Source: Mesorhabditis belari (Eukaryota; Nematoda; Chromadorea; Rhabditida; Rhabditidae). From it: DNA of 64,000 nucleotides. The stretch lies in the NCBI GenBank assembly GCA_958450365.1, contig CAUEEP010000914.1, forward strand, positions 1 to 64,000. The letters are read 5' to 3'. Positions 1 through 14,300 of this stretch are shown in pieces. How positions within the stretch are numbered: the stretch's first letter is position 1; each line of letters opens with the position of its first letter. Made by a program: the position numbers and the translations under genes. Under the pieces are notes generated by a model. The model saw nothing but the letters and a program-made list of their open reading frames with translations, was not told where the DNA came from and searched no databases.

Positions 1-3000
1 AGTTATTGCCGTTTTTTAACGCCCAAAGTCGGGTGAATTTCGAGGTGTTATTAGCAACAACAGTTTATGTGCAGAGAATTTCAGCAGTCATATGAGCAGT
101 ACTTCTTGATTAGCGATTATCGCTAGTTTCTGAAATTGATGATCATGCTTTCGATTTTTGTTACGAGTAAAGTGCTTTGGATGTCGATAACGGATGAGCT
201 AAGACTCTCAACCGTTTCCAGAAGGGTTGTTGTTTGCTCTTCCGGTTCGCACTGAAAGCTGTGCATTTGTTAGCCTTAATCAATATATGTTCGGGGTTCA
301 TACCGTGCCAGCTTTCTTTGCTGTAGTGGTAATGTATGTGTACGTAACCAGCACAAAGATTTCCAAATCGTGTTACTGACAGCAGACGCTGCCAGTATCA
401 CATTCTTACATCCTCAAAATATTTGATCCAAATAATGATGGCTCTGAAACGATCGGTGTTGCGATGATATATCGAGCCCAGGCCATTCACAGCGCCAGGC
501 CTTCTTTACTGATCATGCCGTCGTTCCAATGCAATCGCTAGTCAAAGAACAGAAGGATATCTCCGGTTTTTCATTAACGGATAACATACTTCGAAGGACG
601 TCTCAATGAGCAAAGTTTTCACTGCATTTCAGTGCCGATCAACGGCATTAGAGAACTACGTCGAACCGCGACCGCCGCATTACTGTTGCATACGAATATT
701 TCTTCAAACGAAAGCGCCGCGCTACCGCGTCGTTCGCGACAGCAAAACCGTCGTCAAAGGAGCGGGGAAGGGAAGATCGATTTATTGCCGTGCCAGAACG
801 GCCAGCTAGCGATCAACTTTCGCGTTAGCGTCGTCAATAGGGTAGCCGATGGAAGTCTGATTGAAGATCAAGAAAAAGAGATTCCATCACACGACAGCGG
901 CCACCAACGTGTTTTTTCACCACAACCATTTTTCCAGTTTTTGCTTGTCTTTTAGATATTTTTTTTTCGGTTCACTTTCTTCATTCTCTTGTCTCTTCTC
1001 TCCTATTTTCTCATTTTCACAAGTAAAAAGTTTGTTGATTGTCTTTCACAGATAGAACATATTAGCTGGTAAACATACCATGTTAACTGTGCATATCTAA
1101 TTGAATCATCCAATTAATGGTTTATGGTTAGCCATTCGTGTATATATTCCTCAGTTCTCTTTCTACAGAAACTTCTCATGCACTGCTGACAAACACTGCG
1201 GGGACTTTGACAGTGTTTGCGTGATGTTACTAGCTTTTCTGCATCATACAGGCCTTCTGCAAAGGTCTGCTACTCATAACCAACAAATCACCAATTAACC
1301 TATGGTTTGCTCATTAGGCGCCGACATTTTCATTGTATCAACATTAAAACGGGCTTAAAATGGTCATCTGCTGATCGTCCATCACCGTTCACTCTCTGCC
1401 TGATCGATTCATCGCTCTTCGAAAGCGAATTCCTATCAAAACTGTTACTGTACTGTCGAGCTGCAATACAGTGCCAAAGAGATTCACGAAGTGCAGATAC
1501 CGGATAGTATGCTGCACTGAACTACTTAAGAATTCAATGTTGATCGAGCGGTAGTTTCTCGACGACCGAATACAGCGCATCGGCAGAGTGGGCTCTTCAT
1601 TCAGCAGCCAATTGAAAATCAAAAGCTAAACCCACACTGTTCAGCCAGAACAAGCCATTTGAAATTGTAATTTGTCAAATAATTTGGCTTGTAGCTTACA
1701 CAGACAAAATGAGATCAAAATGGGGCCAGCGTAGCAGGGATCGGTCTGATTCGAGTTTGAGATTCTTCGAAAGAAAGAAAAGGAGCAGATTTTCTGTTTT
1801 CCAGTTCAATGTCAGTGCCTGGGCCTGGGGATGGGCGAAAGGGGAAAAGCGAATCGAGATGTCTCGAAAACACGCGTTCTTCTTTCATCGCAAGCCTGCA
1901 CGAAATACTCTGTCAAAGGCCTGTTCACAGGTGATACAGTAAATCAACGAGTAAATCGACTCTCTGAACCGAGCTCATTACAAAGTTCACATCTAACCTT
2001 CCGTTCCGAATACTGATATTTGATACTAAGGTTGTCGAAGAGCCGACCGAGTGTTCTACTGATACCCCAGCTGAAATGATGTTGAAACATGCCAATAATG
2101 TTTCTATTCTCATTCAGCAGGTCTTGGGTACATCAACGATTGAGGAGCTTGAAAGAACTGCATTGTCGCCCGTGTTTAAAAATAGTAACGACATTCAGAA
2201 ATATTATAATACGGTGATCTCAGCCTGGCATCAATCGCATTGTGTCTTGAATGGTTGAGAAAGCGATCAACTAACAATTGATAACTACCTAAGAAGCTGT
2301 GAGTGCACTGAAACATTCATTGGTTGCGCACGGCCGCGCTCACCACACCATACGAGATTCACTTTGCTGAACGATTTGTTCGAAAGCTGCAATACATCAC
2401 CGTGCCAAAATGCCAGGCCTGTTTTCTATACAATCACGGGTGATTTGTGAGCCAATTCGATTTTTGTGAGCGGTGATGAGGCACTCCACGATGATGTAAT
2501 ATACCGGACCGCGAATACATGAGTTTAAATAGCAGGAACCATGGTCTTTCGTACTTCCAATATACACTCACACAGTTACAAACGTTACAGATCAAACATC
2601 GCAGATGGTATTGAATCACAGATCGAAGCTAAAACTGGTCAGCAGCATATCCATCAGTAAATCTCAGCTCATAACAACAAACAAATGTTCATTGTTCTGC
2701 AGTCACCACGTTCCGAAACTCCGGTTTAGATCTTCAGGTCTGATGCAAAAGCCAAGCTTCAATTGAACATCATGCTAATTTATAGTATTGTCTATTGGTC
2801 CGTATCAGGATATTGGAGCAAATCGACAAATACTTTTGTATTATGTCATAAAATACCCAGATAGAAATACTATAGAATAAACAAGTACTACGGATCAGTA
2901 CTACGTACAATATTAATACCGGCATCACCCCAATGTTGTCGCATCGACCCGATCCAAAGCGACAGATATTCCAACGTACATATATACCTGAAATACCACG

Positions 3001-6000
3001 ATTCGGCTCTGAATATCATTCTTTCAGACGACTGCCTCACAGTAGATTACTCTGATGTGTTCACACTGAAACACTTATCATCTATTTATAGATATGATCA
3101 TTACATGAAGAACTTTTAAAATTAAAGGTTAATCGTAAATGAATTATCTACTGCGCCAAGCAACCCAAAAGTACTTGAGTAGCAAAGAAACATAAAATAT
3201 AAAAGCATACAAACAATGCCAGCGAGTCAAAAGTTATAATGCACAGAAAAACGGGCAGACTTGTTGACAAAGATGGTGAGGTACCAGATTTACTGTGTCT
3301 CTGTTTCACCTTGTGTTAAAATGAACCAGTTTTTACTTGATTTCTTGAAGATTTTCTACAGTAAATGCACAGCAGAGTTTCCTGAAGATTGGAGATTTTA
3401 CCCCAAACAGCTTTAAACATCTGATGTTGATCAGGCCAGATCCATTTTGTGGCGTTTATTGTACTACAGCCGCCTGGGCCTGAGCTTGCGGCAGCTTCAG
3501 CGTTGGTCGTTACTGAATCAAAACTTCCATTCTCACCTGCCAGAGAGCGCGGTCAAGATAGCGATAACCGCCCACCAAATCAATGGGTCTCTAGTGTAAC
3601 GCACAAACATGCCCGTGAATATCTTCAACCTGTAACACAAGCGTCAGTATTTGTACAATATGACGCCTGAGGCCGAAGAGAAATTTCCTCCTTTAAAGAC
3701 AGATGAATGGATGGCCGGGTCATGCCCTCAGACTACAACAAAAAGCGATTCTGGCCTGGCCAAGAAACTAACGAGAGACATCCCGTAAAATGCCGCTTGT
3801 TCTACTCTGAGTCCTGAAATAAGAAACAAGCGAGCCAAGCGATGATAACAGATGGTCAGAGATAGACCGATCTATTCAACCAGTTGTCGACTGAACAATG
3901 TTGTTCCCTCAGTGACCAAAGATGCCGGCAGAACAACGTGTCGGCAGGGTGCTGCGTGGTCAGACCGTATCCTCTGTAAGCCACCATAACACACAGCTGC
4001 TGACTACGTTATGTGCTGTGCCCGAATCAGTTGCCGCAGAAACCGTCTTTCACGCAATTAAGAATGATCAACGCTCTGACCGTTGCCGAGAAAAAGACGC
4101 CACCTCGAAACATTTAAAATATAAACAAATAGTAATTACATAGCAATAATTAATTACTGGTTAATTTTGATCCTTGCATGCAGATCCAGATTCGTGCGAG
4201 CAAACTCAACAAGACTGATCAGATTACAGTGCGCTCAATTTTTACGAGCGTTAATAAATTGCAGAAAGGGATTTTAGCCGTGCAACTGATCTAACGTATT
4301 TACCCATAAAGCACAAAGGATCAATGAAATTGAGGAAATGGACTTGGCAGCCTCTGGTCGAAAGCAAGAGTTCATCTGCTGTCAAGAGAGAGGGGCTCGG
4401 AGTCTTGAGTGACGACTATGCGAGGTTGTTGCTAACTATGCAAAAGAAGAATGAACAAGAATTTTTGTAACATCAGCACGAAATTGGTTAACAGCTGAGA
4501 ACTCGTTAGCAAGACACCAAACTCTTGAGCTTTACAACTTTCAAAGAACTGCAAGAATAACAGCAAACATCTATTTGAAGCAAATTGTTTACTGGGGTCA
4601 GTCCGGAATGAAGCGTTTTGTACGTTTATTGCCTAGCACATTTTCTCGTCAGTGTCTTTTGGTCTTTGGTCAGGCCATATACTATTGGTGTTCTAGTTGA
4701 TGCTCTTCTTTAACACATGCCTTAATTGAGCTTCAGACTTCAGTTTCTCGCCATTTTAGATGTTCCAGCCCACTTTTGCCGATTTTTATGAGCTCAAATC
4801 AGTTGAAACGGCTCGTGGTCACAACTTAAGTTTCAGTTCAGGTGCCGGCAAAATGGCGCAAAGCTACGAGAGCCTGGGTTATTCAGTTGAAAACCCGATT
4901 TCCGGACAATCCAATAGAGCATAATTCTTTATAAGAGCCTTTCATATGAAAGCTGAATGAGAAAAATTAGATCATTTCTTGACCCGTGAGTACCTGATGA
5001 TCGATTGAATTATGAGCAGAAATATTCATTTCTTAAATAGTTTTAATAGACAGTAGCTTCGACTGTTTTATTGCCAACAACAGCCGAATCTTCCCCTCAC
5101 CTGATCGAGAATTTTTTTAGTGACAGAGTTTCTCTTTCGTCCGACATCCTCCACATTCGTACTCCTTGACTGTGCTAGCTGAATTTCTTAGGCAGTTCAA
5201 TGGCTTTGATTCGCGACCGTATTTTCCTAACAGTAGGAGTGACTGGGCGACAACCAGATGGTGTCGTTGTTTCATTCCGCCAGAACCTTTCTGAGTTCCG
5301 GCGTTTTTCCTGGGGGGGGAGCACGGAGTGGGTTATTTTTTGTAAAAATTAAACAGCTATTTCCCGAGAAAAATGGAATAGTACGGAAAACAACGATTAC
5401 AAAGCGACGCTTCCTCTGGGCATGTCATACCATGTAGAAAAATATGGTATATGAAGATTTTTTGCCGTGCGGCGACTAAAAATACTGTTTTATTTCACAC
5501 TCGTGAATACTGTGCGTTCATTGCTTGAATGGCTGGAATTCTTCGTTCTTTTCTCCTCTCCCAGGTCCAAAGAGGTTTGCCCATTCCGGTGCCATATTGC
5601 CCTTTTCTCAAAATTTTTTGTTATTTTTTCCATTTTTGATTTCTCTTTCTTTTCAGTCGGCTGTTTTCATTTGTGCCCGACTCTGAAACACTCAATACGA
5701 CGATTGGGGCACTTCACATTACTCTCAACTCCAAAATGCGAATGAGTTGCCCAAATTGTATACACTTTACTGACCCAGATATAGTCACCTTTTGCACCCC
5801 CGTATGCTTGATTATGACTCGGGCTTCAAGTCACCTACGGCCAGGTTCCTTCAACGGAGTGTTTTTCTCTTGTTGTTTTCAGTAGTGGAACATATTTGCC
5901 TGGTATTTGCGCAATAGGTACTGACACTTTGTCCAACAATCCTTCCATTTGAGTTCGCTTTGTAATACTAAAGAACACAGACAGCCAGAACGTCTTTGGC

Positions 6001-8275
6001 AAGAATCTATAAAGGTAGAAAGCACGATAACGAGAGAATGCCGTCATTTTGCTTTGTCAATCTGTCACTTTTGCTTGATAACCATATCAAATGAGATACT
6101 GTTTCTAAATTACATCTTATATTTAAAATAAAGAATAGTAATTATATAATATCTGGCATGATATTGATATAGCATTCTAGTATTAGTCAGTTCAGATTAG
6201 TTCTGTTTTCTCCGTTGAAAATAATACCGGTCCGTTCACTATGCCCAAATAGTTATTTGAGCAAGCACGAAAAAGATTCTCTGGACAATCTAATAGAATT
6301 TTCGAAAGACTTCAGATGACCAAGAGAAAGCGAAGAGAGAAAACAACACCCTCACCGCTAATATGTTCTGCGTGTTTTGCTGCCAGATCCACACTGTGGC
6401 AGATTAATACGCTGCAGTGCCTGGGTCGCTTTCGTTTGCTTGCCACCAGTCCTTTCGCTTTTACACGGAAACCACTGCTTCCCGCAGTCTTTATCAATTA
6501 CCGCCACGATTCAGCCATTAACGGCTTTCTCTGATTGCCAAGATTCTGAGCCATTTGACCAATTTGATTTGGATCAGATTTAAGTGTTACCAGTGAAACT
6601 ATAAGCCAAGACCAATCAGGCTCTCTTCACGATGAGTCCAAACAACGAAATAGCGGGCTCGGCGGCGTTTCGCGAAGAAACAAAGGTCCTTCTCAGCCGA
6701 CTGCGGTTCATCCTCACCACACAAACGAAAGAAAGAAAAGAGAATGAGCGGAGACTCATATTTGGCAGGTTTGCATCTATCGATCGTCGTTGAATGAGTC
6801 AAGAGCTCCTCTTCATTCCGATGAAGTGAACGTGTCGAAGGAATACCGACAAAACCAACAAAAAGGCTGTCAGCGTTACCGAGTGGCAACAGCAAAGTGA
6901 GAAAGCAGCAGGTTGCCAGCACCAACGATGAATAAAGTACACCGTGGTAAACCACAGCGGTAACTTCTTGCGGCCGTTGTTTAGCCGATGCAGATCTGGA
7001 GAATCAAAAACGAAACACCACTTCACCGGGATGACAGGTCGAAAAACACATATTTCTCGAAGCCAATTCACTTTGCCGACTCCGTTAGTTTTCGCTTCGT
7101 CACTAATGACTACTTTCGTTCTTTTTCACGTACCTTTACTTTTCATCACCCACATTTAGCACAGATTGATTGTCATCTGCCGGTTGCTAATATGTTCACG
7201 TTCATTTTCCATACCACTTCTTCGTTGTTCCTGGTTTGAGTTTTCAGTGGCGTTGCCTCGAGATCTTCAGCCTGTCACTTTCGTCGTATTTACGTGAAAC
7301 GCCGCATTTGCCTCTTCCAAGATTTTAACGGTTTTACCTCACAGTTCAACCTGAAACGCTTGCTGGTCGGCTGACCTTTCAGTCACTGGAGGCTTTTGAT
7401 CTTCTGAAACTTTGATATAAACGTAAAGATCTTGGATATAAACTTAAACAAAGTTTGAAAGTAGATGACACCGTGTTTTATTTGGTCGACATTTACCTTG
7501 TAAAAATGTAGACGCCGAATACCGTGACTATCGTCTATCACGCCGCGTTCAGATGTTCGAAAAAACAGTAGTAAAACCGCAGAGAAGCTGGCTTGCTTCA
7601 TTCGTAAAAATGTTTTTAAACACTAAACGATTATAGATTTTCAAAACCGATTTCTCAGATGAGTCTCCATGGGATACACTAAAAAGTGACAGATTATGTG
7701 GAAGCTTGGCGGTTAGAAGTATTTGTTCAGCTATCTACACATATTGTTAATATGTGTTGTATTAGATTTTGTGAGTTTATATCATCAGCAAAAGAACTCA
7801 CCGAGGTAGCCTACGTCTTTCATGTTCAAAAGAAATAATGTTGTTTTAAATAAGTAAACGACTTCGCTTCGATTCATTTTTCTGCACAGCCCCACGATTT
7901 TGTTCATTGTGTTCACTTCAAAGTTTTTCATAATACACTCAAGGTTCAAAATAAGCTTGCGCGCTTTTATTCAAACAAATGTACAACACTATTTACCAAA
8001 CACATTCATCAAAATAGAAATTCTCTTTATTTACCGATCATTGCCTTGCTCGTAATGTTGGCTCAGGCACGAAACGGTCTAAAACTTAGCTGGGCCTCAG
8101 CTGCTACAACGCTGTACCAAAAGCTCACCTTTATTCTCTTCCAGTTGAGGAGCGTTGCTCGATTTCGCCTTCATTTGGGAGATCCTTTTCAGAGAAATTG
8201 TAAAACATACATATTTATGCCAGTATATATTTAACCATGCGGGTCTGTCTTTCGATATCAGCCTAGCCATTTCTC
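1..8275 (-). pseudogene. Degraded inverted copy of gene B exons 1-26
   Basis: Read on the minus strand, this segment follows the 5' half of gene B (33,131 to about 43,770) in order. The second-exon copy is recognisable near 8,125-8,160, including the donor-side text. The copies of the mariner remnant (4,740-4,960), the TACCG-type MITE (about 5,260-5,455) and the 40.0 kb MITE (about 2,760-2,930) also lie here. Reading frames are broken throughout and splice sites are mostly lost, so no protein can be made. Exons are no better preserved than introns, so there is no sign of selection. It may be a sequencing artefact rather than a true pseudogene. Confidence 0.8.
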
Positions 8276-8399
8276 AAACAGCAGATCGCCTTAACGCTAT
8301 CTGTGGCCATCTGCTCTGATGTATCAAAATTCCTGTTTTGCTATCTGTTTTCTGCTTTTAGATATCATTTACGTTTATTTATCCATCGGCTTTATCGAT

Positions 8400-11300
8400 T
8401 CAGAAGACTCAATACGGAACAGGTCTTTCGGCTTTCGAAAGGATTCCAAGACTCATTTTCGGGGCATCTACTGTTAAATGTTTCAGCGGTGGACTTTCCT
8501 CCATCACTGATTATGAAGTTGCGATGGTATGGTCGATTCGTAGAGAAGCGCAGCGGTGTTGCTGAACAGGCCGACTATTCGTCCATCTGAACACCGTTCA
8601 TTTGCCTTTGCATAGCAGCATCAACGTTCAACGGCGATGGCCGAATATCCAGGTCAGAGCCGACAAATCCTTTCTGAGGTTTGGAGGAACTTTGGCCGTT
8701 TTCTGGCTTTACCGAGCAGCTTAACGAGACGTCAGCACGAACCACACCTCACCACACTGCCGGCTCGAGGCTTGCGGAAACGCGCCGATGAGCCACCATT
8801 CCAAACGGTTTCGTGTTTCGAAGCCGAGCTTCACTATAATGTTCAGCTCGAAAGACTTTATACCAGACGTCTGCATAGCGCCCGGGATTCTGTAGCAGAG
8901 CCGTTTCACAACGCTTCTCCTGTTGGTTCTCGCACCCAGTGGCTCACCAGCAACTCCAGTTGAATCACGCCTTACGCCTTCATCACAGATTTCGCCGAAA
9001 TGGCCCGACAACATTCGCTTTTTCCATTTGTCTTCACTTCGACCAACCAATCCACATTGGCTGTTGTCGTTTCACAGAAATACGTTTCAGAACGCTGTTC
9101 CTTCGCATGCATGGGCACTTCCGGGCGGGCTCTCTGTTTCCGGTTTCGGTTCAGAACCAGGTCGACCACGTCTTTCTCTCCACTGAATCATACTCGGCTT
9201 AGTCTTCACCTCGTTCTTAGCCGGTCCACCTTCTGTTTATCGACTTCATGTGCCACTTCACTCGGCGGTATTTGACCGATGAACAGCGGGCTTGACCGTC
9301 GAAGTTGGCCTTATCGACTCCGACGACTTTTCTTAGCTGCGACCGCAGGGTGATCTGTATTTCTGAATTTTGTGAACTGGTTCAGCGTCAACTCGCCGGG
9401 TTTCGCACGCGAAGATGAATGACTCCGCCATCGCCGGCTTGACACGGCGACCGGCGCTTTCAGCCGATAATTTCGTCCTCTTGAGTTTGGCAACATTTTG
9501 CAAAGAAACCAGAGCTCTCTTCTAGTCTGCGGTTTTGTCCATCGCCTGCTTTGATAAGCCGAACTGATACAACGATTTTCGGAGATCGCACCCGATTTGG
9601 AACCAGGCTCTCGACGGGTCCCGACGATGACGGAAACACACTTGGCCGAATATGCCGATCGTTGGTTCAGAGACACTGACGACGCTTCAGCGGATACGAA
9701 AGCCGCAACCCGGCGGGTCGTTGTTGAAACGGTGGTGCCGAGGTGACGAGCCGAATTTCCTCGTAATAGTGCAAAGGAGCTTGGTCTCCACTCGCGGGGC
9801 TCCCAGTCTAAGCTGATTGATCATTGATCGCTCGACTTTGGTCCAATGAACTGCCCGAAATGAGCTTCTGGTCGAAACGTTTTTGAGTACTGCGGACGTT
9901 TAATGGTACGAGCTGATTTTCCAGCAATCTTCTTTGCGAATACCATTTTCAATGACTCAAATCGTCGCGTAGTCATCAGCTACCGAGTAGTCGAGATACT
10001 ATTTCGCACACAAAGCCGCACGGCGGCCTGAGCGAAGCAGAACTTCAACAGTTTTGCCGATGAGCAGTCGAATGCAAAGATAGACGAATTGTGTCGATAG
10101 TGCTTTACAGCCGATGCGGGCGTTGAGTGACGGCGTTGCCAGCCCGCGAGGCCTGTTAAATCAAAGATGAACGTTGTCGGCGAAGAAAACGGCCGTTCTA
10201 ATTGCAGCAAGGCAGAAAGTCACGAGCCGAGAGTTTACACGGTCGACTGCTGAGAAGAAAAGAATCATTCGAACGCCATTCACACCGACTTTGAAATGTT
10301 ATGAACGGCAAAGCAGCAAGCTTTCGTTGTTAATCCACGCACTCCCAAAGTTAACTAGAAGGTGATAATGAAACAAGAGCTCATTCTTTCAGCCCACAAG
10401 CGACCGGGAAGACTAGAGTTCACACGCGTAGAAAGAGAAATACAAGAGTTTCTGTAAGACTGCGAGAAACACAGGAAGATCTACGGAAACCAAAGATTCT
10501 AGTTTTAAAACAAAGAGCACCAGCTTTACATCAATCATTCTCTGCCTTATTTTCGCCATCAGCCGATCATTCTCTGAAGGATAAAGAAATGCGTGGGTAA
10601 AAGGTTTCGTCAGGTTGTTGAAAACAAAGGAAGGCTTATTACCTGGGCTGACACCATCTGTGGCGCGAAAGATGTCAGTCAACAGCTGAATTGAATGACG
10701 ACAATGTTATAGCATTTTCTCAAAAGCCAAAGAAATTCAGTTATTTCGAATGACCGGCAAAAGCCCAGAAATTTTCAACATTTACATTCGGCTCTGACAA
10801 CTTGAGCTTTTAAAATCTTTCTAAATTATGATCAAGCCTGTAAATAAATAGATTGCAATAAATAAGCGAAATACATTCAGTTCCACATGGTGACTCCGAT
10901 TTTCGCACAAATCTTTCAATCGAAACACAAGGGTCTTTCTTCTCTTCTATCCAAACAGCCAAATTATTTGCGGGAGAAACGCCAATTTGCATAGTCAAAC
11001 ATCATCAGTCGTTACATGCCAGAAATACAAAGAAACAGAGAAGATCATCAGATCAGCGAAAAATAATCTTCCCGAGTCGAACAGGCATCTGTCTAGATCA
11101 AAGACCAATACCAACAATACTCGCACGACGGTATTTGAGCGCGCCGCGCAGTCATCACCGGTTTGCCGATACTTGCGACATGATAACCGCTATTATATCA
11201 TTCAAAGTTTCGAATCTCCCAAAATTAGTACAAAGCTCGAGAATTTTCTACAAAATAGCCAACAGGCCTGTAATTGAGCGACACAAATATTTGCCATTAT

Positions 11301-14300
11301 ATACCACCGGTCGATGGTCGTCATGAATGTGTTAAAATGAATGAATATTCCACTTTTGTTTATAGAAACATCGATATATAAATATATAAAGAATGCACAT
11401 ACGCAGAAAATGAAAAATCAATAAGCAACTGACAAATCCTTCGTGCAGATGCCATTGAAAAGCCAGTTTAACTCGTCATTTCGTGCCTTTCGAATCGCTA
11501 ATACGCTTGCTCTGGATGAGTGAGCGATGCCGAAATTCTGTCACCAAATATTTCAGCCACTTTCTTATGGCGCTTCACTTTTGCCGAACGATCAAGGAAA
11601 CTGCCGAAAGATCGTTGAGTCTTACAATGACACTGCTGGGCTACCCAAGCTCTGATAAGATCTTCGCTTAGCATTTAGCGCGACAAACCTATCATACCCA
11701 GAAAGAGCCTAGTGACGACAGTTAAAACCGTACCAGAGCTGAGGTGTGCTAAAGGGATCGTTTTCGAGAGTTTTATGACTCCGGTTAATGACGAGAATGA
11801 TCATGTGGTCAGACCATTACCGTACATTCGGGAAAATGATTTAATCATTCACAAACAGTTGAAATCATGACAAAGAAAGCGCTGACTGATACATCCTGCC
11901 TGGCACCACCATCATTGCTCCGATGCCTCTTTAGCCTTCATGTCGATCGATGGTTCCTCGCAATTTCTCGAACCGAACTTTCCTCCACTTCACCTGACGC
12001 CAGCCTGCTGCCGAAACGCCTTGCACTGTATACACTGGCGGTTTGTGTTCTGCGTTATACAGATCCGATTTGATTAGCCAAATCGATATCCACGCTGAGC
12101 CCAATCCAAAATCGGATAATAACGTATAACCGAGTTACTGTTTTCGCTTGTGTTTTCGTCTTCATTCCTCACCCATTTCCTCCGAATGGTGATAGTCGCG
12201 GAGATTGCCAACCTGTTTTTGTTTTTGTAAAGCACCAGTTTTCGTGTGCCACCACTTTCACCAGATTTATCATTTTTCAGAAGACTTTCAGCGCTGATGG
12301 ACCAGCATCCAAATTAACATGACAGAGTTACTGGCCGCATTGAAGACCACTTACATCGTGTTCTCAAACAGCGGAGCGTTTCGAGACTACCGAAGACTAC
12401 AGGCAAAAAACTTCGAAAAATTCAGTTGCTGATAACCGCTGTACCATGAGAAATACGACACAGCGTTTCATGCGCAGCGGCCCGTAACGATGGATCGATC
12501 AGAATCAAGAAGCCGGGTAGAATATCGAACTGTAAAAACACAAGATATCACCGAAATCCCGCCACCATACATCGAAGATCGTCGATGAATGACGGTATAG
12601 ATTATTTGCGATTTTCATGTCGGTGTTATCATCGCGCACCGCGTTACAGTGAGAAATGTTCATAGATTCTTCTTTCAGCTGAGTTTCATTTAGTTGCTTC
12701 GTTATTCGAACTTGTGAACCAGTCTGTGTACTTCGACTGATAACGAAGGTCTGGTTGCTGGTCTTTCAAACAGTTCGTTGAATTCGCAGACAACACTTCC
12801 ACACAACACTACGGAAATACGAACAGCGCTGGTGAACGAACAAAACAACATATTTATAGCTGTGATTCTTGCTGAACAAAGAAAATAAACCGCGATTTCA
12901 GTCAGCGCACGGAGAATTTGCCATTTTATATTGATCGCAAGAAACGTCTGCAGCATTTTGAAAGGATTCTGGTCAGAAGACGTACCATTCACGCATTTTC
13001 AGATTTCGTTTGCCGGCGGCGCTACTCCAGCACAACCGCACGAGTTTTTGTTATCCAGGTAGCATATCTGGTCAGTAATCAGAAAACAAAGTTTCAAGCC
13101 TTTTTTTAGCTTCGAATTCCCACATTCCGTTGAAACTTGGAATGCCTGTTTGCTTCAGATACCTTAAGTTTCCAAGATAAAGCTGAATACAGACAATATA
13201 GCACCCGATGGGTCAATATAATTTAGATCGTGTCGGTGAAGCTAAAAGCTCATGTTTAGCAAGTAGCAGAAGCCTTTAAAAATAAGAACTGGTCTTCAGT
13301 TTTTGTCTCTGTTTACTGCACTTTCGTATATCGTCGGTCAGTCCATGCTCATCTAACATTTTCATTTGAATAGCTGAAGATACAATAAGAAGCTAAATTT
13401 GGTCATTAGGTTCATTCTTCATGATTACAGATTTTGCAAAGAATCTGCTTACGAATTCCTTTAAAAAACTACAACAGCTTAGCTACTTTTTTACTTCTTC
13501 TGGTCGCGGTTCAAAAATTTGTGATTATCAGGCGTTTGTTTTCATTCATTGTCACCGTAAATATCATTCTACTGTCGGTCTGAAGTCGAGCAACGGTGTT
13601 CTTCTACTCGTCAATACCACGCTCGCCCGAAAACTCGACACGAATTGCGTAACGAATTCTTCGTAAGCAGAGTTTTGTTGCTGCGACCAATTTTTCGCAC
13701 AAAATTTCATCCACAGCCTGCGTCAGCGATCTCCTCGCGCTGAGCCGCTGGCGGCGAAGCCGATGCTCCCTCCATTACTAATCATCGTTAACGCTGCGGT
13801 CTTTCTTTCTTAAACACGTTCATCTATTTATCAATCGCTCGCGTAGAGATAAAGGAGTTCGGATCAACCGAATACCTGAGATTTTGCGGAGGCCAGAAGT
13901 ATTTAATATTATTGCCCATTGTGAGCTTCGAGATATCCGGAATTTTCCTCAATACCATAGCAAGATAGCCGATAGTACAGCACCGCCCCGAGCCCTCGGG
14001 CGTAGTCGTTCCGAACTGAGTTGTTGATGTTTTCATGCTGGAATGTCGACACCGTCCTCCCGTTTTTTCGGTTGCGTCGAGAAACACCACTTTTCATTGA
14101 AGAAAGAGCGATGCGACAACAAGAAACATAAAAGGAGATTGTTTGTTTTAATAGTGTCTGTTCTCGTTCGACTGTATACTTTCGCAGTTCTCGTTTTCTT
14201 CCTCTTGTGCTAAAACAGCTGATGCTGCCGAAAATTCTCGAAAATGTTAATGCCACGATAAACGTTTAGTAATACTATTAGTTCAAAGAGCTGATTAGCA